A program made the position numbers and the translations under genes. DNA of 64,000 nt from Mycosarcoma maydis. Its lineage: Eukaryota; Basidiomycota; Ustilaginomycetes; Ustilaginales. The DNA is taken from positions 496,001 to 560,000 of the forward strand of contig NC_026486.1 in assembly GCF_000328475.2 (NCBI RefSeq). The letters run 5' to 3'. Positions 42,056-53,195 of the stretch are shown here, piece after piece (position 1 is the stretch's first letter; every line of letters starts with the position of its first letter). The notes beneath the pieces were generated by a model that was not told where the DNA came from, searched no databases, and was given only the letters and a program-made list of their open reading frames with translations.

Positions 42056-45000
42056 ATGGAAACGGAAGTGTTCGTCTCAGCAAATGCTATTCCCCTCACT
42101 ACATCATCCAGCGCAAAAGATTCACGTCGACGTCAGTATCGATCTTGCGATCGATGTCGTGTAGGCAAGCGTGCCTGCAATGCTGAATACGACTCGGTAG
42201 CAGAAGCGATTAACAACAAGGTCGCCTGTTCGAATTGCCAGAAAAAGGGTAAGACGTGCTCTTTTCAATATGTGCTCTCCATTCTCGGTGGTTTACCCAA
42301 CACGGCTGGACAAGCTGTTGTGGCAAGCAGCACCAGCGAGGTGACTTCAGACGCATCAGTTTCGGCTGCAAAGGAGGTCAGCCATAACATGAATCACAAC
42401 CGGTCGCACCTCCGGAACGAGATGGCACCCAAAACAGCACCGCTAGGGCTTGTTGCAGGACAGAGCTGGCTGCTTGAAAGCTCGGCAACAAGCTCGCAAG
42501 GTGGCAGGGACCAGAATGGTACACCGCACCACCCCACAGACGAGACGGTGACGATGACGATGGCAACAGCACTTAACACCCTGTCAAGCATCTCACCAAC
42601 TTCATCGACCACCCGGATGACCAGCACCATCGACCGTATCTTCCTCAACGACGGTCTCATCCGCATCTACGAGGGTGCAGCCGAACACGCGCTTCAGTGC
42701 TGGGTCACTTCGTCCAACACGCCCTACCTGCTTTCTCAGCCCTCTTCCTCAACTTCATCCTCAAGCCAGCAGCTAGTCTACTGGCGAATCTGCGAGCTAG
42801 ACCGCGGAGCACGAACGCTTCTCGGTCACACTTCTGTTGGTTCAACCAGCCGCGAGAAGGAAATCATGGACGCCTTCCACTCTGTTGTCCTCGCATTCGC
42901 TGCTCAATGGAGTCCAAGATGGGTTCCTAGCCTTGCTCGAGCGCACAACAAAGCTGCAGAGGACAAGGTAAGGCTAGCACTGTGGGAACGCGCCAGGGAA
43001 CAGTTGCAAAAGGTGGCCGGCATCGATTCATTCCGCGTCATCTTTGCGCTCATCATCTTTGCGTGGACGGAAAAGCCGAGGCAGGTCGTGGATCGTGCGT
43101 TATGCGATGCTGATGTGGATTTGAACGGTGACAATTGTGCTTTGGACACCAGCGCGTGGCAGTCGCCTACGGAGGGGAGTACGTTTTTGTTGGTGGCAGC
43201 ATTGAGAAAGTTGTTGAGTATCAAATTCAAGATTGAGGGTAAGAAACGGAGAGGTATTTGCCCATGGAATGCTCCCAATGGGAAAGTAAAAGGCGACGGG
43301 CCAACATTGAAAGGCAACACTAATGCTCATGCCGAGCCGGCCATTCAGCAAAGTCAATCTACTGTCGATCTTTCCGGCGTTAACGAGAGGAAATCGATGG
43401 CCATGGCAAGCAAGATCCAATCCGATCTCGAAGATAAACGCCCCAAACCTGCAGCACCAGGCGGGAGCGCTTCTGATAGCCGCAAGGTCGACACTCGTGT
43501 GGCTGCAAATCCCGAAGAATTATCACGCATGGAAGGTACCTATCACATGCTCTACTGGTTGTGTGTTGTCATCGACACCGAAACCAGCGTCCTTCGCAAG
43601 TACCCGCCCGTGGTATGCGATGAAGATAGTGAAGTCATGTCTTGCGTCCCTGGCGTAACGCCTTCGTCAAACTTTGCCGGACGAAAGGGCATCTGGGACG
43701 ACTACATCCTCGACTCGAGCAAGCTCAAACAACACACAGAATTCTCGAGCTCTTGGCCGTGCGACATCTCGAAAGCCGCGGCAACTTTAGCCTTTTCGGC
43801 GCCCGTCAAAGTCGTCATGTTCCGCCAGATCAGTCGACTTCAAATGTCGTTCTGGCGACGCGCTTCTACTTGTTCAGTCGAACAGCAGATCCGTAGCGGT
43901 CTGTCTATCATCTATCACTGGAACCAGTTGTACGGCCCACTGATTGACAGCTGCCGTGCTTCACATGCTGAGCTGCCGGCAAGCATTCAATCGTGGTATG
44001 TGCTACTCGCTTTTCCGTGGTATCTGGCGATCTTGCTGTTTGTAGAAATGGTACAAACAGTGGATATGGCAGGGGCGAGCGATGAGCTGGCGAGGTTTGA
44101 ACGCGCGAGATCTGGGATCTTTCCGAGACTTCGGGATCGTGCCTGCTCGGATCTTGCTTTGCTGATCACGGCGATCCAGAGCACCTCGTTCGACCACCTC
44201 GAACCAACGTTTGAGTACGTGCGCGATTCAGGGAGCAATCTACTATTGACAGAACCGTGGTCAGAGATCTTGGTGCATAGCATTACGGCAGTGGTCAAGA
44301 CAGAGGTAAAGCTTCACGAGGGCTACTGCTCCTTGTTCAAATGGAAGGAGCTGGACGAGAGTCACGAGCGAATTCGGAAATGCTTGTGGGCTCTAGACCA
44401 ATTGTCAGATCGCTCCCCGTCTGCGCAGATGGCGTATGAGCAGCTGGAGAAGGTGTCGAGTGCGAGAAGGCAAGCTCAGTTGGCGTTTCAGCAGATTCCC
44501 ATGGCTAGCCCACCACTGCATAGAGATCGCTTGGCCGTTACGAGCAGTGGTAGCGTGGATGGCCTTGGAGTACCCAGCCCCATCAGCGATGTGGACAGCC
44601 TACGTGCCAACTCGAGCCTGGATGGTCCGATAAAAAGCGCCGACGTTGCTGCATTGGGGTTTCCTGAAAATGCCCTTGCACAACAGCAGGATTTATTGCA
44701 ATCGGCGATCGACACGTACTTCGCCTTCAATCCCACCCCGGAGATCCAATCGATGCCTGTCGATGATCTTGGGACATCGAGCGGCAGAGATACTGGCATA
44801 TCCGCAGTAGAGCTGCACCCAGGAAACAACCCGAGCGAAGACATCCGGCAAACAAGAGACTACCTCCATCTACTCGAGGTACTGGAACAAGCAAAGTGCG
44901 GACAGTCAAGCACTCTGACCTCCAGTCTGCGGCAGGACATAGCTGCTCTTCCCGGTGCAGAGTTCTCGATCCAGCCATTATCGATCCTCGAGATGTTGGA

Positions 45001-45616
45001 ACGAATGACGAATCAGCCAATGAGAGACCCGCTAACGCATAGCTCAGATTCGTCAGCGAGCTCGCTGGATACAGCTTTCTCATTCGACTCTGCCGTTGGT
45101 GTCGCCGGTGAATGTTTTGTCGATCTAGACACTGCTTCGAATGCCGCATCTAGGGATGTGGTGATGATCAACAGTATGGCTTCTGTTGCGCATTTGCCGG
45201 CGTCTTGGGCAGCAACCAGCGTTACGAGCTGCAGCACCGACACCGAATCTGAGTCATCCGACCATCATGGCGCCGCGAGGAAGAAGCACAAATCCAGCCA
45301 TCAAATGCAAGTCGAAGACGTAAGCTTCACATCTGCCCAACCACCGCTTCCATACCCTCTTCACGCCCTACAAGATGCGAAGCTCAAACATCCGGATTAC
45401 AGGTTTACGTCGCTACCCCTCCAGTCACCTGCACTATTCCATCGCAAACACGATGATCTCTACACGGACGACGACGATGACGAGCTCGTCACCTACCGAG
45501 CTAACTTGTCCAAACGCAAGCGTTCCGTCAGCAGCACGAGCTGTGACAGCAATGCCCTTCGAGCACAGTTTCCGTCTCCCAAAGCAAGCAACGACAGGGC
45601 CACCCCACTTTCTTGA
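42056..45616 (+). CDS. Zn2Cys6 transcription factor with extended zinc-cluster loop
   Basis: Nuclear regulator of 1186 residues from the ATG at 42056 (METEVFVSAN); the frame is open from 41936. The zinc cluster is CX2CX6CX16CX2CX6C with cysteines at 31, 34, 41, 58, 61 and 68. The third-to-fourth spacing of 16 is much longer than the usual 5-12. Basic residues flank it (SRRRQYRS; QKKGKTCSF). A Ser/Thr-rich linker precedes a long helical region (about 190-830) that looks like a diverged fungal TF middle domain. The C-terminus is Ser/Asp-rich, with a likely bipartite nuclear signal (RKKHK; KRKR). Targets unknown. Confidence 0.88.
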   Translation: METEVFVSANAIPLTTSSSAKDSRRRQYRSCDRCRVGKRACNAEYDSVAEAINNKVACSNCQKKGKTCSFQYVLSILGGLPNTAGQAVVASSTSEVTSDASVSAAKEVSHNMNHNRSHLRNEMAPKTAPLGLVAGQSWLLESSATSSQGGRDQNGTPHHPTDETVTMTMATALNTLSSISPTSSTTRMTSTIDRIFLNDGLIRIYEGAAEHALQCWVTSSNTPYLLSQPSSSTSSSSQQLVYWRICELDRGARTLLGHTSVGSTSREKEIMDAFHSVVLAFAAQWSPRWVPSLARAHNKAAEDKVRLALWERAREQLQKVAGIDSFRVIFALIIFAWTEKPRQVVDRALCDADVDLNGDNCALDTSAWQSPTEGSTFLLVAALRKLLSIKFKIEGKKRRGICPWNAPNGKVKGDGPTLKGNTNAHAEPAIQQSQSTVDLSGVNERKSMAMASKIQSDLEDKRPKPAAPGGSASDSRKVDTRVAANPEELSRMEGTYHMLYWLCVVIDTETSVLRKYPPVVCDEDSEVMSCVPGVTPSSNFAGRKGIWDDYILDSSKLKQHTEFSSSWPCDISKAAATLAFSAPVKVVMFRQISRLQMSFWRRASTCSVEQQIRSGLSIIYHWNQLYGPLIDSCRASHAELPASIQSWYVLLAFPWYLAILLFVEMVQTVDMAGASDELARFERARSGIFPRLRDRACSDLALLITAIQSTSFDHLEPTFEYVRDSGSNLLLTEPWSEILVHSITAVVKTEVKLHEGYCSLFKWKELDESHERIRKCLWALDQLSDRSPSAQMAYEQLEKVSSARRQAQLAFQQIPMASPPLHRDRLAVTSSGSVDGLGVPSPISDVDSLRANSSLDGPIKSADVAALGFPENALAQQQDLLQSAIDTYFAFNPTPEIQSMPVDDLGTSSGRDTGISAVELHPGNNPSEDIRQTRDYLHLLEVLEQAKCGQSSTLTSSLRQDIAALPGAEFSIQPLSILEMLERMTNQPMRDPLTHSSDSSASSLDTAFSFDSAVGVAGECFVDLDTASNAASRDVVMINSMASVAHLPASWAATSVTSCSTDTESESSDHHGAARKKHKSSHQMQVEDVSFTSAQPPLPYPLHALQDAKLKHPDYRFTSLPLQSPALFHRKHDDLYTDDDDDELVTYRANLSKRKRSVSSTSCDSNALRAQFPSPKASNDRATPLS

Positions 45617-45918
45617 ACGGACTCTTACATTAGCGTGTGCTTGCCTCTGAGCTCTCTGACGATATCACCCTTTTGCTTATGTCATGTATGAGGCAATATC
45701 CATTACTACGGAAGTGTGTGTGCGAACAACGATGTGCTTGACTCGATCAATGCTGAGTGAACTAAAGGTACAAGATGTTGACAGGAAACAAACGAATGCA
45801 ATTGAAGATGAATTCGTGGGCCTGAGGGACCGACCTTTTTCGGTCCACTATCGGCGCATACGAAATGATGAATGGGTATGCAAGTATGTTTGAAGCGGCA
45901 GACTGACAGTGACTGCTG

Positions 45919-48210
45919 CTAGTTCTGACCGACAGCAATCTGACTAGAGGGTACGGGGCTAGCCTGCGGATAAGGTTTTACGGGGGAACCTGGTTGTGTA
46001 CTGGTGGGAGCGGAACAACCTTCGGGGTACAGTTTGTTTCGGGGCCAGAGACCGCCATAGCCGCCCTGATCGGGGGAGCCACCCCACACAGTGTAGTTGG
46101 CATTGTAATAGGCTGCTCGATGACGCTCGATGTAATCGGCGGTGGGGAAGTCGGGCGGGTCGCACCCGACGTTTTCCGCATCGGGATCTTGGTAGACACG
46201 TACCCAGTCGACCGACATGACAGCAGGCCAGCGAAGGTGGCGCCAATCGGGGAAGCCAAAGTTCTCACTGATGCCCAAGTTGAAGATAATGTACATGGGC
46301 TCTTCGGGAATGGGACGATCGCTGATCTGGCTGACAGGATCGGCAGCGAGCGCAGCAGAGTGCACCTTCCACGCCCGCTGGCCATTCGACACCCAATCAA
46401 TGTATCCTTGTGGGCCGGGCTCGTACTCGAAGCCATACGTTGCGTAACTGCCGTCGCCGCCACGCTGCACGGCAAGTTGCGAGGCAACGGTGATTCCGCT
46501 GAGAGCCTGCTGATCGTTCTGGCCCGTGTACAAGTTGAGGTGTGAGTCGGGCTGAAAGAACTCATAGGCTGGACCGGTGGTGTTGGTAATGTTGTAGTAC
46601 ATATTGAAAGGGGCCGTTTGCATGGATTGTGAGACGGTCATGCCGAGGGTACCGTCGACCTGGGCCTCGAAAACGTCAATCTCGGGTGCGCTGCGTCCAC
46701 GATAGGTACCATCCTTGAGCAATGGACCAGGGTGATCATCGCCAGCGCAAGTGCAAGCGGAAAGACGCTGACCAGGCAGGAAGGAGAGCGAGGTAGATTC
46801 GGCCTTCCTGTTCCACATGACATCGCCACCGATAGCAGCAGCGGCAGGCTGGCCATTGGCGTCGGTCTGGTTCATGAGCGTTCCGACGTCACATGCAGTG
46901 TACGAATAAGGCCAAGTTCCATCGGTTGTGGCGCCGTATCCTGCACGGCCAAGATTGCCCATGGTCCAGAAGGCTGGCCAGAGACCAGCGACCCTGGCAG
47001 CACCAGGCAGCTGGACACTGGCCACGAGGTAGCCACCGGTGAAGCAAAATTTGTTCCAGGAGCTGAGAAACCCACCGCGAAAGTTGAGGTTGTTGGTCTG
47101 GACCTGATCGAGGGTGATGCGCAGCGCACCATCCCTAGTGGTGACGGCTTCGGGCGAGTACCACTCGTAATTGTTGGTGGCCCAGTAGTGCAGATCGGAA
47201 GCTTCCCAGAACGGATCATCGCCAGGATAGAAGGAACGACCGGGGGTATTAAACTCATCGGAAAAGACAAGCTTCATGGTTTTGGTGCCATCTGGGCTGA
47301 GGCGCGTGCGAGCGTCTTGAGGAGTGTCGGGGTCGATGAGCGAGGAACGCAGACCAGGGATGCTGGCGATCTGGCCCGACGCATTGACGCCGCCGAGATT
47401 GTAACCACCCTTGGTGCTCTCGTGACGGCGGCCAAAGTATGAGATGATTGGATATCCGCCGAAGAGCAGGACGAGTGCCATCGAGAGAAGGGCGAGGACA
47501 CCGACGTTGAGCACGCCCCTGCTTCCAACGGCGCCGCCGAACCAGCCATGCTTGATATCGGGGAGTACTTGCGGATCATGCAGATCATCGTCGGGTTCCT
47601 GTTTGCCGTCCATGGTATCCCATGAGTAAGGGTTGGAGAAGAAGTCGCGAGCCTCCGAAGTGGCAGTGGAGCCGTTCATGCTGACGGTTGAGCCGACGAG
47701 CGATGTGGGCAGACTGAATGGATCACGCACCGCGCGTGGATTGACTTTTTGGTCGTCAGGATGATACGAGAGCGGCCTCGACATGCCCACGTTGGTATAG
47801 CGCGGTGTAGTTGAGGATGGAGAGCCTACGTCGACGCTGTAGGAAAGCGTGGCAAGGTCGTGTGTATTGACGCTGTGATGATTGGTCGACGTGTCCATCT
47901 TGGCATCCTCGGGCTCTGCGCTGGAAGAGAGATAAGGAACTTGCTGAACAGCCGTCATTATGGGGCTATCGTCGTCGTCGGCAGAGTGGCGATTGAGGCT
48001 GCTAGTGCGTGGCTGAATAGGGACATCGAGGCTGAGTTCCGACGGGTTTGGCGTGCAAACTATACTGGGTATGTCTAAGCTGTGATCTCTAGCACGATTC
48101 GAGAGATGAGCGGGGAGCAAGGGTGCGATGCTAGCAGTCGGGGAGCGCGGCGCAGAGGAAGCAGAAAGAGCCGACTTCTGCTTGTCGATGGGAGAAGTGC
48201 TGGAGGACAT
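45919..48210 (-). CDS. KRE6/SKN1-type beta-glucan synthesis protein (GH16)
   Basis: 763-residue type II membrane protein of the Kre6/Skn1 family, required for beta-1,6-glucan and cell-wall assembly in yeast. A long Ser/Pro-rich cytoplasmic tail (about 1-225) is followed by a membrane span (VGVLALLSMALVLLFGGYPI) and a lumenal GH16 domain. The domain contains DEFNTPGRSFYPGDDPFWEA, GYLVASVQLPGAARVAGLWP, GYGATTDGTWPYSYTACDVG and the catalytic APEIDVFEA (E510, D512, E515). The C-terminal cysteine-containing segment PDFPTADYIERH is typical of the family. This is a different GH16 subgroup from the pair at 16341 and 18388. Sequence cannot separate KRE6 from SKN1. Confidence 0.94.
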   Translation of the reverse strand: MSSSTSPIDKQKSALSASSAPRSPTASIAPLLPAHLSNRARDHSLDIPSIVCTPNPSELSLDVPIQPRTSSLNRHSADDDDSPIMTAVQQVPYLSSSAEPEDAKMDTSTNHHSVNTHDLATLSYSVDVGSPSSTTPRYTNVGMSRPLSYHPDDQKVNPRAVRDPFSLPTSLVGSTVSMNGSTATSEARDFFSNPYSWDTMDGKQEPDDDLHDPQVLPDIKHGWFGGAVGSRGVLNVGVLALLSMALVLLFGGYPIISYFGRRHESTKGGYNLGGVNASGQIASIPGLRSSLIDPDTPQDARTRLSPDGTKTMKLVFSDEFNTPGRSFYPGDDPFWEASDLHYWATNNYEWYSPEAVTTRDGALRITLDQVQTNNLNFRGGFLSSWNKFCFTGGYLVASVQLPGAARVAGLWPAFWTMGNLGRAGYGATTDGTWPYSYTACDVGTLMNQTDANGQPAAAAIGGDVMWNRKAESTSLSFLPGQRLSACTCAGDDHPGPLLKDGTYRGRSAPEIDVFEAQVDGTLGMTVSQSMQTAPFNMYYNITNTTGPAYEFFQPDSHLNLYTGQNDQQALSGITVASQLAVQRGGDGSYATYGFEYEPGPQGYIDWVSNGQRAWKVHSAALAADPVSQISDRPIPEEPMYIIFNLGISENFGFPDWRHLRWPAVMSVDWVRVYQDPDAENVGCDPPDFPTADYIERHRAAYYNANYTVWGGSPDQGGYGGLWPRNKLYPEGCSAPTSTQPGSPVKPYPQASPVPSSQIAVGQN

Positions 48211-48994
48211 TGTGACAAGGTGCCAGGTGGTAGCGGGCGAGGCTCAACCCACTGTGCTCGGCGGAAAGACAGAGCGCAAAGGTTTAAAGTTGGCTCTTTC
48301 GCTCGTCGGAATCAGAGCCGATCGAGCAGGCCAGCATGGATTGGCGCTTGTTCTTGGCGTAAGGGTGTGGCACTGTTCTGCGAGCGCGCACCTACAGATC
48401 TACAATGGACCGAGTGATCTATAGCGCAGGGTTGCGTATGACCATGAGCATTTGGAGGAGCTTCATGTGCTCACCTAAAATGAAGCAATTCGAGACGCCG
48501 AGATGAAATTAAAGTTGGCTGTGATAATGATCAGCGAAGACAGAAACGCAAATCACCAGGAGCAGACGCAACTTGGTTCCGTCACAGCCATCAAGGTGAA
48601 GATCGTCGGGTTGGCAGAACGGATGAGTCCGAATCGTATGTGTGGAAAGGAACGAGGCGACGCTGTCCAGTTTGCTGATACTGTCGTCGACGACCGAGAG
48701 GCTTGAGCGTTGGGCCAAAGCGATCACGGAAAATCGTGAATCCGGCGAATGGCAGCGAGGTAGCAGCAACCCAGTCTCGTGCGCAGCCAGGAAGAGCGCA
48801 TCTTGAGACCGAATCTTTCTGATTCGAGAAGTTTACCGTCGCATAACGTGCTTCACCTCGAGCTAAACATAGAAACGAGGGTTCGTGTTCACTCTGCGAC
48901 CAAAAGGCGCTATAAGCGAGGCTGCAGCTCAAGCCATTGAACAATGGGACATGCGATTCCAGAGGGCGACCGAGAGACAGGCCGACCCATCAGC

Positions 48995-49025
48995 GATTCG
49001 CGATTCACGATTGTGATTCACGATT
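48995..49025. repeat. Heptamer cluster with variant units
   Basis: Consecutive units GATTCGC, GATTCAC, GATTGT and GATTCAC, ending in GATT, keep a period of about seven bases with point and single-base variants. Confidence 0.8.
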
Positions 49026-50045
49026 GTTGAGCACTTCGGTAACCTTGGGTTTGGTTGCAATCACGAGTAAGAAGAAACTTGCGGATGGTGCGCTTCAGAA
49101 GACGGCACTCAAGCTCTAGAGGAAAAAATGGCAAGTTCGAATTTGCCAAGGTTTCTGCACTCTGCAACGGCGAATTGGTAGCTCCGCCGGTGTCAAAGTC
49201 CGCCGAATTGATGCCACTGAGTCACAAGTGAGTCCGAGTCGAAATCCAACTTTATTAAGTTAACTTGAGTTAGATAACTTAGTAATTCTTGATTTGGCTC
49301 AAGTGAGGGCGAGGCAAGAGCACGCTCAGCGCCAGAGTCGCAGTCACGAGTCTTGAGTTGCCTGAATTTGTGTGTCTAACTTGATTTGCTCGCCCTGTCA
49401 AGGACAGCGAAAATTTTGGATTTTTGTGATTCGTGATTGAAGTTTGACCAAACACGACGAAACGTCCATCCAGTCGGAGTCGTGCATGCAAAGTTGCTGC
49501 ATATGTTAACACATTCGAACTCCGCATCGAGGCCTTCTTTGAGGCCCTCTCTTGCGCCAGTCGGCCACGACCGAGTTTGCGACTCATACAGCATTACCCG
49601 AACCTGCATGTGAGAGCCTGTTGCAAGTGTGGCTGTGGCAAGTCGCAAAACGAAAGCAGCGCAAAAGACAACATGAATCACGATTGACGTGCGGCCCTGC
49701 CCTTCTCGAAGCCCGCCTCGACCGCCGACACGTGCATCATTCCTCCACACTCGTGAATCTCCTGCGTGCAACACGCAATGCCTTTCAGGAAAAGTCACAC
49801 TCGCCAATCGTAAATGCTCCGAAAAAGCAAGCTGTAGCAAGCAAACATTCAGAATCGATGGCAATTAAGCCGTTGACTGCCCCTACGCAGTCTCCTGTCG
49901 AAGCACCTCTTCTAACTTCCGAAGCATGAAGCATTATGCGGAGAGCATCAGGTCTGGATAGGTTGGCAGCCTCGATGTGGTTGTCGCTATGCTGCCATGT
50001 CCATTACTTGCTTTGGAACTAGGATTATCAAATGCAAGCTCGTAA

Positions 50046-50058
50046 TCGTGAATCACGA
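50046..50058. repeat. Inverted pair TCGTGA-A-TCACGA
   Basis: Exact inverted repeat with a one-base spacer, the same design as at 10295-10307 and 53514-53526. Confidence 0.85.
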
Positions 50059-50624
50059 ATGCAGCAAGGACTCGCTTCTAACAACTTTCCATGATCTCGT
50101 TGCACCTCGCGATCATCGCCGACTTGCTTTGAATCCACCCTGATGCTTTCAGCAAGCTTTTCTCTCACAAACCTGCCTTCTGATTCCCAGACACAGTAGC
50201 CATTCTCAAATCCAGGGCGACCTGTAGCGATCGCCTAACCAGTGCGATCTACAGAAACCCTTTGATATCATGTGATGGATAGGGTCCACACATAGCCCAA
50301 GTAGTGTTGACCTTGTTCCTCGCACGTGGCAGAACGAGGTTCGAAGTGGCCGCCGTGCCACTTTCAGACCAGAGGCGTTAAGGCAATGAAGCTGTATCAA
50401 GTATGGCTAAATGGCTTTCAGCTACTCACGACTTTTAATAGAAGTGCAAGCAGAAGGGCTCCTTGCTGTGAACTTTACAGAGGTTGATGGTCTCTCTCGT
50501 GCGATAAATTTTTGATGTTGATCTTGCAGATGGTCTAACACTAAAATATGGCAACCACGAACGTGCAGACCAAAACGCGAAAGCACATAAGTCAGCACGG
50601 AGCACGAAAGGTTTCCCCTGCTCA

Positions 50625-50656
50625 GAATCACAAATCGTGAATCAGGAATCGTGAAT
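50625..50656. repeat. Heptamer cluster upstream of the C2H2 gene
   Basis: AATCACAAATCGTGAATCAG followed by GAATCGTGAAT, giving two direct AATCGTGAAT copies and a degenerate inverted one. Confidence 0.8.
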
Positions 50657-51049
50657 TTCCAAGAGAATTTTTTGGGAAGTGACAACCGGCCCCTGAGCTG
50701 GGAGTCACGAGTTACTGCGGTCAGCCTTCTGATGCTCTACGTCGTCAGTTATTGATAGCTGCTCCATCATATCACGTACAACTACTCTCGCACATCGAGC
50801 GGCTCAGTACAGTGCTTGTGTACGCACAAGGTAGGTTCCTATCCCGACTTGTACCGTATAAGGAACAGGCCGTTATCGAAGAAGCGTTCGGTACGTGCGG
50901 CCCTTCTAGAGTCCCGGTGAGACCCTGGCTACCGCAGTCGTGCCGCAGCCCCTCCTTCTTAAGAGAGAGTGGAACGTGTTGTGATGCCAATACCTTGCTA
51001 ACTCACCCTTACTTTACCTTTTTCTTTCACCCCCTCCTACCGCCAATAG

Positions 51050-53195
51050 CTTGAGCCGACTTGCACAACTGCTCATCATTGCACGACGGTATTACGTCAC
51101 GGGGCGTGGTCCTTCCACCACGACCACGCCCCCTAATCCCTCGGTCACCAATATCGCCGGTGTCCAGCTCACCAGTGGTCCAGTACAGCTACCATCAGAA
51201 CCCACCTCCATACCCTTCGTACCTCTGGTCTCTGCTCAACATGTACTGCCGATACCAGCCCCTATAGCTCCAGAGCAGTCACTGTCTGATACTAGTTGCT
51301 TAAATCCGGTCGGAACTGCTGCTGCCGCTAATCTAGCGGCGCTGCCCGATATACCCGCTACGGCCAGCAGCACTATATCTTCCGCCATGCCAGTAATGCC
51401 AGTGATGTCAGACCCACCTGCAGCGTCACTTTCGCACGCTGGCCTTGACAGGACGACAGACACCACACTCGACACTCAATCCATACAGGCTCAAGTGGAA
51501 GCCCTTATTAATTCCACCTCGAGTTGCGTCGCTAAAAGGCCAGCCAACAGTCGTGCGCCAACGACACAAACTTCATCGCTAGCGCCCTTGATGGCAGATG
51601 CATCAGCAGCAGCAGCAGCAGCAGCGCCTGCCTGTCTTCAGGTGGTTGGTTCTCAGAATGAAAGTTCTAGGGTCATATTCGCGCCAGGAACTGCAGCGTC
51701 ACAAGCGCCAATTATCTTGCCTTCAGCTGTGGACAATTTGCCTCAAACAGTTGCACCGAGCGCTGCGACAACCATGGATGCAGCAATCGCAGCAGGAACC
51801 AGCTTTCAGAACACGTTTGCACAGTATCAGTTTCCGCAGAACCACGACCGAGAGCTCAAAGAGGCGGTCCTTACTACTACGGCTGTAGGTCCTACTACAT
51901 ACATAAAGAAGGAACCAAATGCTGCTTCTGACATGACCAGAGAGGAAGAGGAAAGAGCTGCCGATGCGCTCATCGCAGATCTAGATGCTCAAGATGACAC
52001 GGCTATCACCACACTAGCCTCCGTCCCAAAGTCAGACCCGATCTCGGGTGCAGATCTGGCCGCTGCGGCCAAGGCAATCGGACTCGAGGCCGATGCCGAC
52101 TTGCTTGGCGGCACGAGCGAAGACCAGCATGCCTTGACTGCAGCCATTAAGCGTCTAGGCGATGAGCATGGAGAGGCTGCACAGAAAGCCGTCCAACAGG
52201 CGGCAGCGGCAGCGGCAGCAGCAGCTGCTGCTGCACGAGCGTCCCAAGAGTTGGCGAGAGCGGCCGCCAAGGAGCAAGGATCCGTCGCCTACTTTTCTGC
52301 CGGCGCAGAAAAGGTCGCTGGGCCCTCAAGGACGGATGTTCCTGCCTACCCAGCTTCTGGAAGAAAAAAATCTGGTCCGAAAAAGCGCTTTCAGTGTCCC
52401 AAATGCGACAAGGCCTTTGCTCGTGCATACAACCTCAACACGCATCTCTCCACCCACGATCCTGACCCGAATCGGTCCAAGCCGTTCCCATGTCCATACC
52501 CAAGCTGCAGGTCGGAAGGCGGCCGCTCGTTCAGTCGCAAGCACGATCTCCAGCGTCATGTAGCCAGCATCCACGAGAATGAGGCGGAACCAGGCATCCA
52601 CGGCGATCCGGAAGAAGTTGTCGGCGGCGAGACGGGTGGACTCGTCTCCCTCGGTCTTGGTACACCCGGCAAAAAGTTCCGCTGCCATAATTGTGGAAAG
52701 TCCTTTGTCCGTCGAGATGCGTGGATTCGCCATCAATGCGATAGCAGTCCGTGGAGACGCACTTCATGTTCACCCTTGGGCACACCATACGCAGCGTCAG
52801 TCTCGCCAAGTTCGAGCGTCTCTCAACGCCTTGATGGTGGTAGCACGCCGATAGCACCACCACCAGCGAGATCGACCGCCGCTTCTCAGATCAGTGGACG
52901 CCTTTGTACCATCTCGAGAAGTTCGCCTGCTGTTGGAGGAGGTGCACGGGCGAGTAGCCTGTCCAAAGAGGTTCAGGCAGTGGCTAAGCAGCTACAGGCC
53001 CGAGTCGAAGCGCAATCGCCGCGGCCTCGAGGTCCAAAAGCGCTGCAGGCCCCGCACGGGCATGGTGTCCTGCCGCCGCATCAACGCAGTATGGCGCCCT
53101 TGCCCGGAGCTGGAGGCGAGCGTCGCAACTTCTCGCTATCAGCCATCTCGCTCTATGCATCGACAGGCCCCTCGAGCTTCTCGTCTACTCGCTGA
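51050..53195 (+). CDS. C2H2 zinc-finger transcription factor (5' end uncertain)
   Basis: Nuclear DNA-binding protein with about 714 visible codons. The frame has no ATG near its start. The 5' limit is placed after a CAATAG acceptor preceded by a branch-like GCTAAC and a pyrimidine tract, which implies an undefined upstream exon. The alternative is translation from the first in-frame ATG at 51387. The N-terminal two thirds is Ala/Ser/Pro-rich, with polyalanine runs encoded by CAG/GCA repeats near 51600 and 52200. Three fingers follow: FQCPKCDKAFARAYNLNTH, then a wider one in FPCPYPSCRSEGGRSFSRKH, then FRCHNCGKSFVRRDAWIRH ending in Cys (CCHC). A basic KKSGPKKR segment precedes the fingers. Target genes unknown. 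Confidence 0.78.

Larger units (their letters stand above)
48211..51049. other. Long intergenic region
   Basis: About 2.8 kb with no supported gene. TCACGA-core copies are frequent (48728, 48995-49025, 49342, 49425, 49675, 50046-50058, 50625-50656, 50701). A perfect palindrome AAGTTAACTT is at 49257-49266. The end contains a likely 3' splice site of the next gene (branch-like GCTAAC near 50997, pyrimidine tract, CAATAG at 51044-51049). An upstream first exon of the C2H2 gene may therefore lie here, but I could not define it. Confidence 0.45.

Noticed and set aside
49376..49864. Minus-strand open frame of 162 codons in the 48-51 kb intergenic region
   Set aside because: It is crossed by TCACGA-core repeats, has no domain or signal peptide, and is matched by competing frames on the other strand.
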